A stretch of 64,000 bases of DNA, from NCBI RefSeq assembly GCF_023278565.1, contig NC_064678.1, positions 6,014,001 to 6,078,000 of the forward strand. The letters are read 5' to 3'. The notes under the pieces were generated by a model that saw only the letters and a program-made list of their open reading frames with translations, did not search any database and was not told the origin of the DNA. A program made the translations under genes and the position numbers. This document shows, piece by piece, positions 1 through 11,088 of this stretch; position 1 is the stretch's first letter; each line of letters begins with the position of its first letter. Source of the DNA: Colletotrichum lupini (lineage: Eukaryota; Ascomycota; Sordariomycetes; Glomerellales; Glomerellaceae).

Positions 1-1406
1 CTCAAGATGTCCTTACCTGTCGAAAGAAGTCAATTGCGGCCAAGGGAGTGAAGCTTACATGGGTGCACTCGAAGGCGCCGGACCCCGAGCCCTGGCTCCC
101 CGAGTGTATTCCCATGTCCGACGCCGTCTTCGCGACCGTCTCCTCCATCTTCACTGTCGGTGGCCTGCTCGGTGCTCTTTGTGCCGGCCCCTTGTCTTCG
201 AAGCGCGGCCGACGTCCTGCTATGCGAGTCACGTCCATTTTATACATTATCGGTGCCATCATCGAAACCCTCGCTGGAGGTGCTGCTGCTCTGGCAATCG
301 GCCGATTCTTCACGGGTATGGCGGCTGGCGCGTCTACCGTCATTGTTCCACTGTACATCAGTGAAATCGCGCCACCAAAGGAGCGCGGTCTGTTTGGTGC
401 CATGACTCAGGTCTCCATCAACGTGGGCATTCTTGCCGTCCAAACTCTGGGCTTCTTCCTGAGCTACGGGAAGGCTTGGCGCTGGATCTTGGCTGCCGGC
501 GTCTTCATTGCGTTGGCGCAGGCTTCCGGCCTCATGTTGATTCCTGAGAGCCCGGCGTGGCTGGCTGCCAACGGCGATGTCCCGAAGGCTCGCCGTACTC
601 TGCAGCGTATCCGTGGCAAGGACTTCGACATCAGAGAGGAAGTCGAGAGCTGGGATGGGGAAGTGAACGCTGAGCAAGAGGGTCTCTTGGCCCAGAGCGA
701 CGACGTGCCGCCAGTGTCTCCTGGCCTGCCCAAGCACACCTCGCCTGTCCATCTTGGATTCTTCGACGTGATCAAAGACCCGCTTCACCGACCTGCTATC
801 GCCGCTATTATCGGCATCATGTTTGCCCAGCAGCTGTGTGGCATCAACTCTGTCATCATGTACTCGGTATCTCTCCTGAACGACTTGTTGCCCGTCAGCT
901 CCGCCCTACTGACGATTTTGATTTCTGTCATCAATCTCATTACCACTGCGGCTTGCTCTCCGCTGCCGGACAAGCTCGGAAGAAAGACCTGCATCCTGAT
1001 CTCCATCATTGGACAGGGAATCAGCTCGCTGGTTCTTGCTCTTTCTATTCAGTTCGGGGTCAAGATCTTGTCGGCTGTGTCAGTCGTTTCATTTGTAGCA
1101 TTTTTCGCCGTTGGCCTTGGACCAGTTCCTTTCATCCTTGCGTCCGAAATGGTCGGACAAGAGGCTGTTGGCGCTGTCCAGTCCTGGTCTCTAGGATCCA
1201 ACTACATTGCAACCTTCCTGGTTGCTCAGTTCTTCCCGATCGTCAATAATGCCTTCAACAATTGGCTCGGAGGAGCTGGCTGGGTGTACTTCCTCTTCGC
1301 CGGCTTCGCTGCACTTTTTGCCCTGTTTGTTTCGGTGAAGGTGCCCGAAACCCGGGGCAAGAAGGACGCAGACGAAGTCTGGGGACGCACTAGACGGCTC
1401 GACTAA
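1..1406 (+). CDS. MFS sugar transporter, Vps73-like (5' end outside window)
   Basis: Membrane transporter of the major facilitator superfamily, sugar porter family, probably carrying a hexose or related solute across the plasma or vacuolar membrane. The reading frame is open to the left edge (codons from base 3), so the first exon and the first membrane helix lie outside. Visible family marks are a loop RGRRPA after the second helix, the central PESPAW motif, DKLGRK in the second half and PETRGK near the C-terminus. Together with the hydrophobic segments these fit a 12-helix sugar porter. The residues before the WLPECIPMSD stretch resemble the luminal loop after helix 1 of fungal Vps73/YBR241C-type proteins. 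A GTG at base 48 is not a credible start. The gene ends 104 bases from the convergent racemase-like gene. The substrate cannot be told from sequence. Confidence 0.9.
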   Translation, partial: QDVLTCRKKSIAAKGVKLTWVHSKAPDPEPWLPECIPMSDAVFATVSSIFTVGGLLGALCAGPLSSKRGRRPAMRVTSILYIIGAIIETLAGGAAALAIGRFFTGMAAGASTVIVPLYISEIAPPKERGLFGAMTQVSINVGILAVQTLGFFLSYGKAWRWILAAGVFIALAQASGLMLIPESPAWLAANGDVPKARRTLQRIRGKDFDIREEVESWDGEVNAEQEGLLAQSDDVPPVSPGLPKHTSPVHLGFFDVIKDPLHRPAIAAIIGIMFAQQLCGINSVIMYSVSLLNDLLPVSSALLTILISVINLITTAACSPLPDKLGRKTCILISIIGQGISSLVLALSIQFGVKILSAVSVVSFVAFFAVGLGPVPFILASEMVGQEAVGAVQSWSLGSNYIATFLVAQFFPIVNNAFNNWLGGAGWVYFLFAGFAALFALFVSVKVPETRGKKDADEVWGRTRRLD

Positions 1407-1510
1407 GACAGTGTCTTGCTTCTTGTAGTGTTTCAATGGTTTGAATAGAGTGATAAAAGGGACGGCGTTGGGAATGGGTGTCAATAGCATGGGTATTATT
1501 AATAGATCAA

Positions 1511-2390
1511 TCAGTTTTGGAACAAGCGTCTGCTTCTGACAGTTTGCTCGAGCTGCAAAATGCCAGCTTTGACACCATCCACGATGAAAACCTGGCTGCC
1601 CTTCTCTGGACCATAGACGTCGTTGGCTGAGCTGCGAATGATCTCCTCGAGCCCGGCCATACCTGCACATCCCATAACCACACACCGCACATCTCCGCTA
1701 CTTAGCAGCTTCTTGGTCGCTTGCTCCAGCTTGACCCTGACTTCAGCCGGGCTGACGTGGTGGAAGTCTCCAGCTGTCAAGCCAGTCGACGCAACGCCCC
1801 CGAACTTGACATTCTCTGATTGCTCAGATTGACCCAGGTAGCCCTTCACGCCTTGGCTGAGGTGCTTCTCCCAGAACTCGCCAGTCGTGACAACACCCCA
1901 TTTGGATGCGAGAGAAGGGTCAGAGCTGTGAGGCAAGAGTGAAGTCGCAGTCAGGATGCTGGCCTCGAAGATACCGGTGACGGCCAGCGAGGAGTGGAAC
2001 TGCTGAGAAAGCTGCTCGACCAAGGTGTGGACACTATAGCATGCGACGAGCACGCCGTCGAAGTCTTGGAGCTTGCCACTCTTGGCAAGATCGTTCATGA
2101 CGACCTCGGTACTCAGTTTGATGTCGGCATCATCGTTGATGCTTGCTGGACTGGCAGGTGGTGCTGTGTATGTGTGAATTTCCAGCGACTAACACAGAAA
2201 GAGGGACGTCAGCCCTCGATCATTTGTGGTTGTGACTTGGCCGCCGTGTCCAGCCTGTTGGTTCATTTTGACTTACATCGTGCAAGGGCATTGCTTGTAT
2301 GGCTTTCTCCATGCCCCTCGTCATATCCTCTGACGAGTTGGCGTTGATCACGAGGATCTTGATATTCCGACGAAGGAGACGGGTTGCCAT
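1511..2390 (-). CDS. Asp/Glu/hydantoin racemase family protein
   Basis: Two exons, 2277-2390 and 1511-2188, encode 263 residues; the intron has donor GTAAGT, ends in TTAG and is in phase 0. The start is the ATG at 2390, giving an N-terminus with the strand motif ILVINANSSEDMT typical of the family (ILVINPNTS in relatives). Two cysteines in the expected places, Cys88 (VACYS) and Cys212 (MGCAGM), are the likely acid/base pair used by cofactor-independent racemases. Length fits the family. Fungal relatives include yeast Dcg1, linked to allantoin and nitrogen metabolism, so a hydantoin, allantoin or amino-acid racemase role is plausible. The substrate is inference. It is convergent with the sugar transporter and divergent from ARP2. 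Confidence 0.88.
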
Positions 2391-2923
2391 GATTGTCTTA
2401 TGACTGTGCAGAAAATGTGACTAGAAAGGTTGTTCCTTACGAGATGGTCGACACTTTGTGAGAATGAAGATCAAATAGACTGTGCTACTCCCCCCTCAAG
2501 CGCGTGAATCATCATGGTCCCGCCGACCAGCGGCCTTCAACGAGTGGAGATTCTCCCGTCAAGGTGGGGCTGCCGGTCCGGTGACGCTGGGTTCCAGTGC
2601 ACCGAATGAGCCGACCACGGCTCCTCCAGGTCCTTCAGCACCACTTCTTTCAGTGACAGTGCACTGGAGTCCACTGTCATGGACCGTGACGACCGCTGGC
2701 TGCGGGGTATCACGTGACACGCACCTACGTACTCAGCCACGACCTGGCTGACGATCCAGTGGCAGGACAGCTGGGAGGCAGTGGACTTGGCCCAACCCCA
2801 CTATCGACGACACAGACGTAACAGCTTCCCGGACGCTCTCCCAACCACACCTCACCTCACCTCACCTCTCCCCCAAATCGAAAGAAGCTCCAATCTCGAA
2901 AGCCTGCAGCTTCTGCTTTCACA
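2391..2923. promoter_or_regulatory. Shared divergent promoter region, racemase / ARP2
   Basis: This 533-base gap lies between two divergent start codons and must hold both promoters and leaders. I see a short CTCAC tandem repeat (about 2849-2868) just upstream of ARP2, giving a pyrimidine-rich leader. No convincing open frame or recognised operator is visible. Confidence 0.5.
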
Positions 2924-4315
2924 ATGGCAGCCGAGGCCCCCATCGGTAAGATGAAATGCCCCTGATACTGCAGCTACGGCTGCATAGCTATGCCTGTGAC
3001 CGCTTTCCCCAGTAGTTGATGCTCTCTGTTCGGGAGGTGGCTGACGCAAGATCCACAGTCCTCGACGGAGGAACAGGTTTCCTCAAGGTCGGCTACGCAG
3101 CGCAGAACTTCCCCGAATTTCAATACCCATCCATTGTCGGCCGACCGATCCTGAGAACCGAAGAAAAGGGCGAGGACAATGACTTGGTTATCAAGGATAT
3201 CATGTGCGGTGACGAAGCCGCCGCCGCCCGGACGATGCTCCAGATCAGCTACCCCATGGAGAACGGTATCGTCAAGAAGTGGGATGACATGCAGCATCTC
3301 TGGGATTACACCTTTTTCGAAAAGATGAAGGTCGACCCGCGCGGCCGCAAGATCTTGTTGACCGAGCCCCCGATGAACCCGCTGCGGAACCGTGAGCAGA
3401 TGTGCGAGGTCATGTTTGACCGCTACGGATTCGGCGGCGTCTATGTTGCCATCCAGGCTGTATTGGCCCTGTACGCCCAAGGTATGTTGACCACACTAGC
3501 TACGATCGACTTGGATGAGAGAGAGAGAGAGAGAGAGAGAGCTCAAGAATATGCAACGAGGCTGACCTTGGATGCTCCCTACAGGTCTCAGCTCCGGTGT
3601 CGTCGTCGACTCGGGAGACGGCGTGACCCACATCGTGCCCGTTTACGAGTCGGTCGTCCTGAACCACCTTACCCGCAGACTAGATGTCGCGGGCCGAGAC
3701 GTCACGCGCAACCTCATTGCGCTCCTCCTGCGCCGCGGCTACGCGCTCAACCGAACGGCCGATTTCGAGACTGTCCGTCAGATCAAGGAGAAGCTCTGCT
3801 ACGTCTCGTACGACCTGGAGCTGGACAAGCGCCTGAGCGAGGACACAACGGTGCTGGTGGAGAGCTACACGCTGCCCGACGGCCGTGTCATTAGAGTGGG
3901 CAGCGAGCGATTCGAGGCGCCAGAGTGCATGTTCCAGCCTCACCTGGTGGACTGCGAACAGCCCGGTATTGCCGAATTCCTGTTCAACACGATCCAGGCG
4001 GCCGATGTGGACGTGAGATCATCGCTGTACAAGGCCATTGTGCTGTCAGGCGGCAGCAGCATGTACCCTGGTCTCCCGTCACGTCTGGAGAAGGAGTTGA
4101 AGCAGCTGTGGCTGACGCGGGTGCTTGGCGGTAACCCGGAGAGATTAAACAAGTTCAAGGTCCGGATAGAAGACCCACCTCGCCGGAGACACATGGTCTT
4201 CCTCGGTGGTGCGGTGCTGGCCAACATTATGGCAGACAAGGAGGGTATGTGGGTGACCAAGGAGGAGTGGGATGAACAGGGACCGCGCGTGCTTGAGAAG
4301 CTCGGCCCGCGATAG
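2924..4315 (+). CDS. ARP2: Actin-related protein 2 (Arp2/3 complex)
   Basis: Subunit of the Arp2/3 complex, which nucleates branched actin filaments at endocytic patches and hyphal tips. Three exons (2924-2945, 3059-3481, 3585-4315) give 391 residues, the usual Arp2 length. The first exon is only 22 bases (MAAEAPI) and is joined within a Val codon to the [13 protein letters not shown] phosphate-binding loop. The second loop [14 protein letters not shown] opens exon 3, and [10 protein letters not shown] marks the adenosine-binding part. Introns have donors GTAAGA and GTATGT and acceptors ACAG. Intron 2 carries a (GA)n microsatellite at 3517-3541. No key residue appears to be missing. Confidence 0.96.
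3517..3541 (+). repeat. (GA)n microsatellite in ARP2 intron 2
   Basis: An uninterrupted GA run of 25 bases sits inside the second ARP2 intron, about 43 bases before the acceptor. It is likely length-variable and should not alter the protein if splicing is unaffected. Confidence 0.9.
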
Positions 4316-7300
4316 ATGAATGGTCTGCCAAGGTGATGGATGTGATGGCCACGTTGGTAGTAGACGTAGCATGCATGTGGCAGGTTTTAGAGCCTCGTTT
4401 TGTTTTCTAACGAAAAAAGTTGATGAACTCTATTATGACACTGGCGTACAGACAGTCTTTTCTGGTCAAAGGAGAGCTATCTTTGAGTGTTTTGGACAAG
4501 GTGTTGATCTCTTTCTATGCTTAAGCTTCCATCGATGAACCGCGAAGCCAACACCGTGTAAGATAACACAACCTCAACACTGTGCAACCAGGCAGCGGCT
4601 TCCCGCTACCTGAGGGAGCGATGCGCCTACCTCTACGGAGTACGCCCAAGTCGATGGGAAGCCACGCCGCCTCGTCTGTTGCTTGCCGGTGAAACGTCAC
4701 TTCAACTCACTCTTTGCTCTCTTCTGGAACTTCAACCTCTCACTCGCTTGCACTCTATCAATCATCCTTCATCCGCCAGCTCGTATATTCTTGGGCCCCT
4801 TCTCCGTGATCTATCTCCAGTTCTACCTCTTCCTCAACCTTGCGGCACTTTCGGCCCAGGGGGGGTTTTCTCCGCACTTCAAATCGTCATCGCTTGTGAT
4901 CGCACACAGTAAACACCACAGAATCCAGAGACTTTGCGACTCGTGCCCGACGCGCGACGCCGATCATCGCATCGCGTACCTACTCTCACTTGCCTGGCCA
5001 CCAGGGCGGGCGCGCATCGCCATTCAACGCGGACTGATAGCCTGTCATTGACCCTGTCGCGAATATCGCATTGGTCTTCTTCACTTCGGCAACTCGCGAA
5101 AGGATCCGCGAAGCATCTAAGAAGATCCCAGCCAGCCCACTTGCTCAGCTCAGCGGCGAAAAAGTCCGCCGTGTGGGCGCATCTCTACGCAAGCCCGATC
5201 TCCGAATTTGAGAGGGGGAACAGGACTTCCAAACCAAAAGAGTCGTTGACCCCCGCGCGCGCACGCAGGTTCGCGCCTTCATCGGCCACCCCCAGACAAC
5301 GTCGTTCAGGATAAGCTCGCCCACGACTCGATTTGGGGTTTGACATATTCCTTTTTGTCGTGTTCAGCGCGGGGCCGTTAGTTTCGGGGCACTACACCCG
5401 TCTCCTGCGGCACAGGACCGTCGCTACTCTGAGATAACCATAGCACACACCCACCCACCACATTTACGCGCAGACGCATACGCGAGCACACCTTTGACAC
5501 CTTTGCGGAATCGGGATCTTGCGCCATTCATCCACTCTTGCGCCGCGCACGAGTCTCTCTCTGGCTGGTCTGGCGCGGACGCCTGTCCCTGAGCTGGAGC
5601 TGGTTTTTTGGACGGACTGTGGACTCGACGTCTTTTTGCTGCTCGATCACTTACCTGACCCTGCTCGCGCCGCCGCCGACACAACCTTGACTTATTTGGA
5701 GACCCAAAGCCGGAGCTACGGTGTCCCTTTCCTAGCCCAGATTCAGACTTTCGCCGGAACGATATCCACTGACCAGTGTGCGTGCCCCATTTTCGCCACG
5801 TTTCGGCGGAGATTTCCTTGGGACACACGAAAGCAAAGTCCTGGTTCCTGGAATAGGGCAGTTGTGGTTCAGTCTCACAGGCGGGGGCAGAGACTATTGT
5901 GACTGTGAGGTAACTTGGATGAGAGAGGCGAGCCTCATTTTACGGTTGTCGAATTGAGAGTTCCGACTTGAGCCAAGCAAGCACGAACCCACAAGGCACT
6001 CTTTGAAGCGAAAAAAGGACTCCACGAGTTAACGGGGGTTACTTTGAGGGGACGATACCTAATCGGATACTTTGGAACCTCGAATTTGCGACTCCAATAC
6101 GGATATTGAAGTCAGCAGCGAACCACCACCCCGACGGATGATGAGTCTGACAAACCCGCCATCCGTTGCATCGGGTCCTGGCTCGGTGCGGACAGGCACG
6201 CTCAAGAGAAGCGTCCAGGCAGCGTTTGAAGGTGAGTCTTGATGTTTGCTTGTCGGTTACGTTCATCATACACTTCTGCAAACGCTCTCGTCCGTAACTG
6301 CCGTTCACTTTTTGCCCCCTTGGCTTCCCAATTTTTGCCCTTTTTTGCGGCTTGCCTGACTCGAGTTGAATGTCAATGTGTCGTTCCGGAAGGCAACCCG
6401 AGAGTCAAGCGACAAACATCAGGTGCAACAAGTGAGCGAGCATAGCAGCGGCAAAAGACAAAAATTTGGATGAGGAGTGAAGCTAAAGGCAGCAAGCACA
6501 CTTGACACTTCAGACTCAAAGTGAGAGAAGAGAGACAGAGAGTTCGCACACACGCAGAGCACGCAGAGAGTACCTATTGTACATTTCTTGTTCATCCCGC
6601 TGCTTCGCTTCCACCATCCATCCGTTGCGGCTGTCACCGCGGCCGCCGCCGTCGCCTGCTCGTACCCTATTTGCAAACCCCGTTTCTTTTAATGTATAAT
6701 CTTATCCACATTTTCTCCACTTGTCGATCGTCGACCACCACCCCGGGTGTTCCATCCGTCTTGTGTATCGAATCGTATCTGGTCGAATGCACCCCCCACT
6801 CGCAATCCTGCACGTCTCTTCCTGCACTGCACACACGCTCTCTCACTCACTCCTCCACTCACTCTCACTCTCATTCACCACACGCCATACGCCATACACC
6901 ACACATTCACTTCCACATCCGCGGTCCTAGGCATTGCGCAGTAGTTAGTTTCACGCTCACTCCTCCGCAAGACCCTTTGGATCTTTGAGGAAACGAAGCT
7001 CTCGGGAATCGGGGCCATCATTCAGCGGCAGCTCGCCTGTTATTGCTCTTCCACATTTTCGCCTTCGCCCCATTTTCCGAGAATTTTCATACACACCCAT
7101 TCAGAGACATATCCCAGCACATATCCTCACTGCGTCTCCAAATCCAATCCAATCCAATCCTAATCCCCCTCGACCTCCACCCATCCTATCCCATCCTACC
7201 GGGTATCCCGCCGTGAGAAATACAACCTATACCTAACTTTCGGGGGTCCTGCATCTGCCGTCTCCTCATTTTTCCCTTTCCCCACCGCTACCTTGCATCT

Positions 7301-7821
7301 CACACGATCATTGAGCACTCAGCCGAGAGGAAAAGGGTTCCGGCGCAACTTCGCGAGCTGTGCCGTGCGTGCTCTGTGTGTGTGTGTGTCCAGTGTGTGT
7401 TTCGACGGGTGGCAGGCTGCATTCTTCCGCCGGCGCCGCTTCTCTGCCTATTTGCTCTTTAAAGCTTAGAGCCACCCCGCGAACTCCAGCCCACACTGCC
7501 TACTGCCTGCCGCAGTCAGCCCCAGACCCAGACCCCGAAGCCTGAACCTGCTGCTCTTGGATCGGCGGTGAGCTTTGCCTGCTTTTGGAGGTGTTCTTCC
7601 TGGCGATTGTCACCACGTGTGTTGCTGCTTCCCGAAAGCCTCACCTGATATTCCATCCCTCCTGGTGTATTCGGGATCAAGAGACATGTGTTGTCTGTAG
7701 AGCGAGTGCATATTGTGTTTACTCCCTAAATCCTCTCGTCGCTCGCATCGCCTGTCTCATTTCCCTTTTTTTTTTTTTCACAAAAAGGACCTCTCTCACA
7801 ATCACATATTTTTTCTCAAAC
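4316..7821. other. 3.5 kb gap: ARP2 3' end and long CT-rich leader of SSN3
   Basis: No long protein-like frame is present. From about 4.7 kb onward the plus strand is rich in C and T with many short CA/CT tracts, as in promoters and long 5' leaders of Pezizomycotina genes. It holds a candidate upstream coding exon (6138-6231, separate entry), a short GT tract near 7380 and one TACGGAGTA motif at 4634. The simplest reading is an unusually long regulatory and leader region for SSN3, with the ARP2 3' UTR at its left end. Confidence 0.5.
6138..6231 (+). other. Candidate alternative first coding exon of SSN3
   Basis: Two adjacent ATGs open a 31-codon frame (beginning MMSLTNPPS and ending SVQAAFE) that ends exactly at a consensus donor GTGAGT. 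One base is left over. Joining that G to the SSN3 acceptor at 7946/7947 gives an in-frame Asp and runs into the DPADRGLGHINYQ stretch before the kinase domain. The implied intron of 1715 bases is very long for a fungus, so this may instead be an untranslated or unrelated exon. The sequence alone does not separate it from the nearer start at 7822. Confidence 0.4.
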
Positions 7822-8396
7822 ATGTGGAGGGGAATAGGCTACGGCGGCCTGCACAGTCATAGCTCTTGTATATGGCATCCTCTCCCAATTTCATCTCTGC
7901 TTTTGCTTCTCACTCACTTTCAACCCCGCTGACACATTTTTCACAGACCCAGCAGACCGCGGCCTCGGCCACATCAATTATCAGCCCAAGGTCCGGGTTA
8001 TCGAGCGATATAAGGTCGTCGGATTCATTAGCTCCGGAACCTATGGCCGCGTCTACAAAGCCCTTGGCCGCCAGGGCCAAACCGGCGAGTTTGCCATCAA
8101 GAAGTTCAAGCCCGACAAGGAGGGTGAACAGATTTCGTATACGGGCATTTCTCAGTCTGCCATCCGCGAGATGTCTTTGTGCAGTGAGCTGAAGCATGCC
8201 AATGTCATCAAGCTCATCGAAATCATCCTGGAAGACAAGTGCATCTTTATGGTCTTTGAGTATGCCGAGCACGATCTGTTGCAAATCATTCACCACCATA
8301 CGCAAAACCCTCGCCATCCCATCCCGCCACAGACGGTCAAGAGCATCATGTTCCAGCTCCTCAACGGTTGCCAGTACCTACACGCCAACTGGGTCC

Positions 8397-8434
<38 letters not shown>

Positions 8435-9259
8435 TCAGCTGGGGAAGTCAAGATTGGCGATCTAGGTCTGGCCCGCCGCTTCGACAAGCCCCTGCACTCC
8501 CTCTTCAGCGGCGATAAGGTTGTCGTGACGATCTGGTACCGCGCGCCGGAGCTCATACTCGGGAGTCGCCACTACACCCCCGCCATCGACATGTGGGCCA
8601 TCGGCTGCATCTTTGCGGAGCTGCTCTCGCTGCGGCCCATCTTCAAGGGCGAGGAGGCCAAGATGGACAGCAAGAAGACGGTGCCCTTCCAGCGGAACCA
8701 GATGCAGAAGATTGTCGACATCATGGGCCTGCCGTCCAAGGAGCGCTGGCCGCTGCTGTCCGCCATGCCAGAGTATCCGCAGCTCGCTACGCTGCAGCCG
8801 CCCATGACGCCGCATCACCACGGTCACCACGGTCACCACCGCGGACACGGGTACGGTCACCACCCTCCCGCGCCGAGCGGCTCGAATTTGGAAAAGTGGT
8901 ATTACAGCACTATATCGCAGGGGGCCTCGAGCAGCGCGACGTCGGCGCCGCAAGGTGGAAACGGGGGCGGCGCGCCGCTGGCGAGCTTGGGGGCTGAGGG
9001 GTATAAGTTACTCGCGAGCCTGTTGGAGTACGACCCCGTGGAGAGGTTGACTGCGGCCAAGGCGCTGCAGCACCCGTTCTTTTCGACGGGTGATCGGTTG
9101 AACGCGCACTGCTTTGAGGGGTTGAAGAATGAGTACCCGCATCGGAGGGTCAGTCAGGATGATAACGATATCCGGACGAGTAGTCTGCCTGGCACCAAGA
9201 GGAGCGGGTTGCCTGATGATTCGCTCGCTAGGCCTACGAAGAAGTTGAGGGAGATTTGA
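7822..9259 (+). CDS. SSN3: Mediator kinase Ssn3 (Cdk8 type)
   Basis: Cyclin-dependent kinase of the Mediator CDK8 module, acting with cyclin C on RNA polymerase II transcription in the nucleus. Proposed exons 7822-7867 and 7947-9259 encode 452 residues; the intron has branch GCTGAC and acceptor CACAG, but its donor GTATAT is weak. Kinase marks are SSGTYGRVYKA, the lysine in FAIKKFK, the CDK8-type SQSAIRE helix, HRDLKPANIM, a DLG in place of DFG, and IWYRAPELILG. The family insert GEEAKMDSKK follows. The C-lobe carries a His/Gly-rich insert (HHHGHHGHHRGHGYGHH), common in fungal Ssn3. The kinase identity is firm; the first exon is uncertain (see the 6138-6231 candidate). The tail ends in a basic TKKLREI. 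Confidence 0.93.
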
Positions 9260-11088
9260 AGGTGGCTTGTTGTGTGTTTTGGTCTTGGTGTATGTGGTAT
9301 GGATCAAGGCATTGGCATGGTACGGCGTTTCCACTGGTGTCATGTGAAAGATATAGACAGTGGTACAATGGCGTTTTTTTGAGGCTGGACTTTTGGGGGA
9401 TGGGGTTTGCATGAATACCACCATTACACGATTGATAGAGAAATAATTCCAAAGTTTTGAACATGGAGAATGAGTGATTTTTTTTCCTATGTGCTTTGTG
9501 ATGGCCCTCTGGGTGAGATTTGGTGTTTCTGGAACTGGGAGGCCTGTGGCTAACGGTTGAGAGATGCAATGGACAGATTTGATGGTGGGGTAGGAGAATG
9601 GCGTCGATGGGCTATGCATGGTTAAGGGCGGAAGAGATTGAGTCTTATAGGATTGGTAAAGTGGTCATTGAAACGAGAATTCCGGATACGTTGTCTCTTC
9701 CCTACGATATCTACCATGACTCGCAGTAGTCATTCAAGTATTATTTGATAAATCCCGTCGTTCCGCTACTATTGAACTGTCAGATGAGGAGTACTTTTAA
9801 ACCCCAGGATAAGTACAAGAAGTCTGTAATTCATGTAGCTTCAATCTCCTTCATCCATCACGGCTAGCCATAGGGATGACGAATGGGTATATCTAGACAT
9901 TTCTGTCTGAGTAGGGTGAACTTGACTCTTGGGAAGTCAAAGGCGGGAAAACCGTCTCAATACGAATTCACAGTTGGACTACGATCATGGGAAGCCTAGT
10001 GGGCGTAGACGCTGTTGGTCTGGGAATAATGACCCTTGCGCTTGAGTTCCGAGAAATTGTTGGATGGGAGAGCGATTTAACGATTCGAGAATTGTTGCTT
10101 GTTGACAGCTGGGAATATATAGATGGGAATGTAAATGGGGATTGCTATTGGCGAGAAAGATCTCGAATAAGATACAACGCCACCAAGAAACCTCTATTTT
10201 CGATTAAGGTATTTCGTAATAGTAGTCAAAGGTAAGCCTGTGTATAGCAGCATACCGCGGGCATGGAACTGGCATGTTTTCGTGGTCCCAGTCGTGGTGT
10301 TCGTGGTGATAGTTCGGTCAGAAAGTTTCTCCACTTCCACTGCACGAGCATCGGTTAAGAGGACGTGGGCCAGGCTACCAGGCAACTGGATATCTCCGAT
10401 GAAGGACCTTGGTCGCCAAAGAGCTGCTGCTGGGAGAAGGGATGGGCTTCATGGCAAATTAGACGGGGAAAGATGGCCACCCCGCAAGTGGCAATATCGT
10501 GCACTAAGAAAAAAAGTGTCTGAATAGCGCATACCGACGTTGAATGGGGGTCGTGATAACTGCTACGCACCTCCAGATTGATCAACCCGAACGTTGATGA
10601 AGTATGACTACTGGCGGAGGGCGATGGAAGTCGCGGTGACACTCAGACGAGCAAAGACACTCACCTCGCAAGTGGTAACGTCATGGACTGAAAGTAGGGG
10701 GGGACCATCGGGATACGTGTTTTTGATGCATTTCATATTTGAGAGAATCATGAACCCATTCCCCCGTATCACGCCGCGTAGACTCTAGTTGTTTTTGCGT
10801 GGCCGACATAAACCCAGCCGGACCGACGCATGGGGATGATGCAAAAGCCGCATTTGTTTCATCGAATAAGATGCACACAGCCAGAGTTGGAACAAACTCC
10901 CCATTTCGGAAAAAATGAAAGGACATCCCCCCCAAGCGGAAGAAGAAACAACCACATTGGCCCAAGACGACATTTTGAATTGTTCTTTTTTGATTGTTCC
11001 ACCAACGCCGCCCCACGGTCTCTTGCGGATGATCCGGGGAATTCCCCTCGTTTTGTTGGCCTGACCCCAGGCAACAAGGGCGAACCGC
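9260..11088. other. Convergent gap between SSN3 and RPS24
   Basis: This holds the 3' ends of two convergent genes. No credible gene is visible. It contains an imperfect tandem duplication (about 10241-10692, separate entry). Confidence 0.5.
10241..10692. repeat. Degenerate tandem duplication
   Basis: Two neighbouring blocks, about 10241-10510 and 10522-10692, share diverged segments in the same order. The block starts match (ATAGCAGCATACCG versus ATAGCGCATACCG). A 30-base stretch at 10478-10507 matches 10662-10691 at 23 of 30 positions, and most differences are transitions. The second block is about 100 bases shorter. It looks like an old duplication, possibly a decayed mobile element. Confidence 0.5.

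Noticed and set aside
48..1406. GTG at 48 as the start of the sugar transporter
   Set aside because: The frame is open to base 3 and the upstream residues fit the first external loop of the family; fungal nuclear genes do not use GTG starts.
3016..3894. Single continuous 292-codon frame across the second ARP2 intron
   Set aside because: Reading through the 103-base intron breaks the actin fold after YAQ; the three-exon model restores full Arp2 length and motifs.
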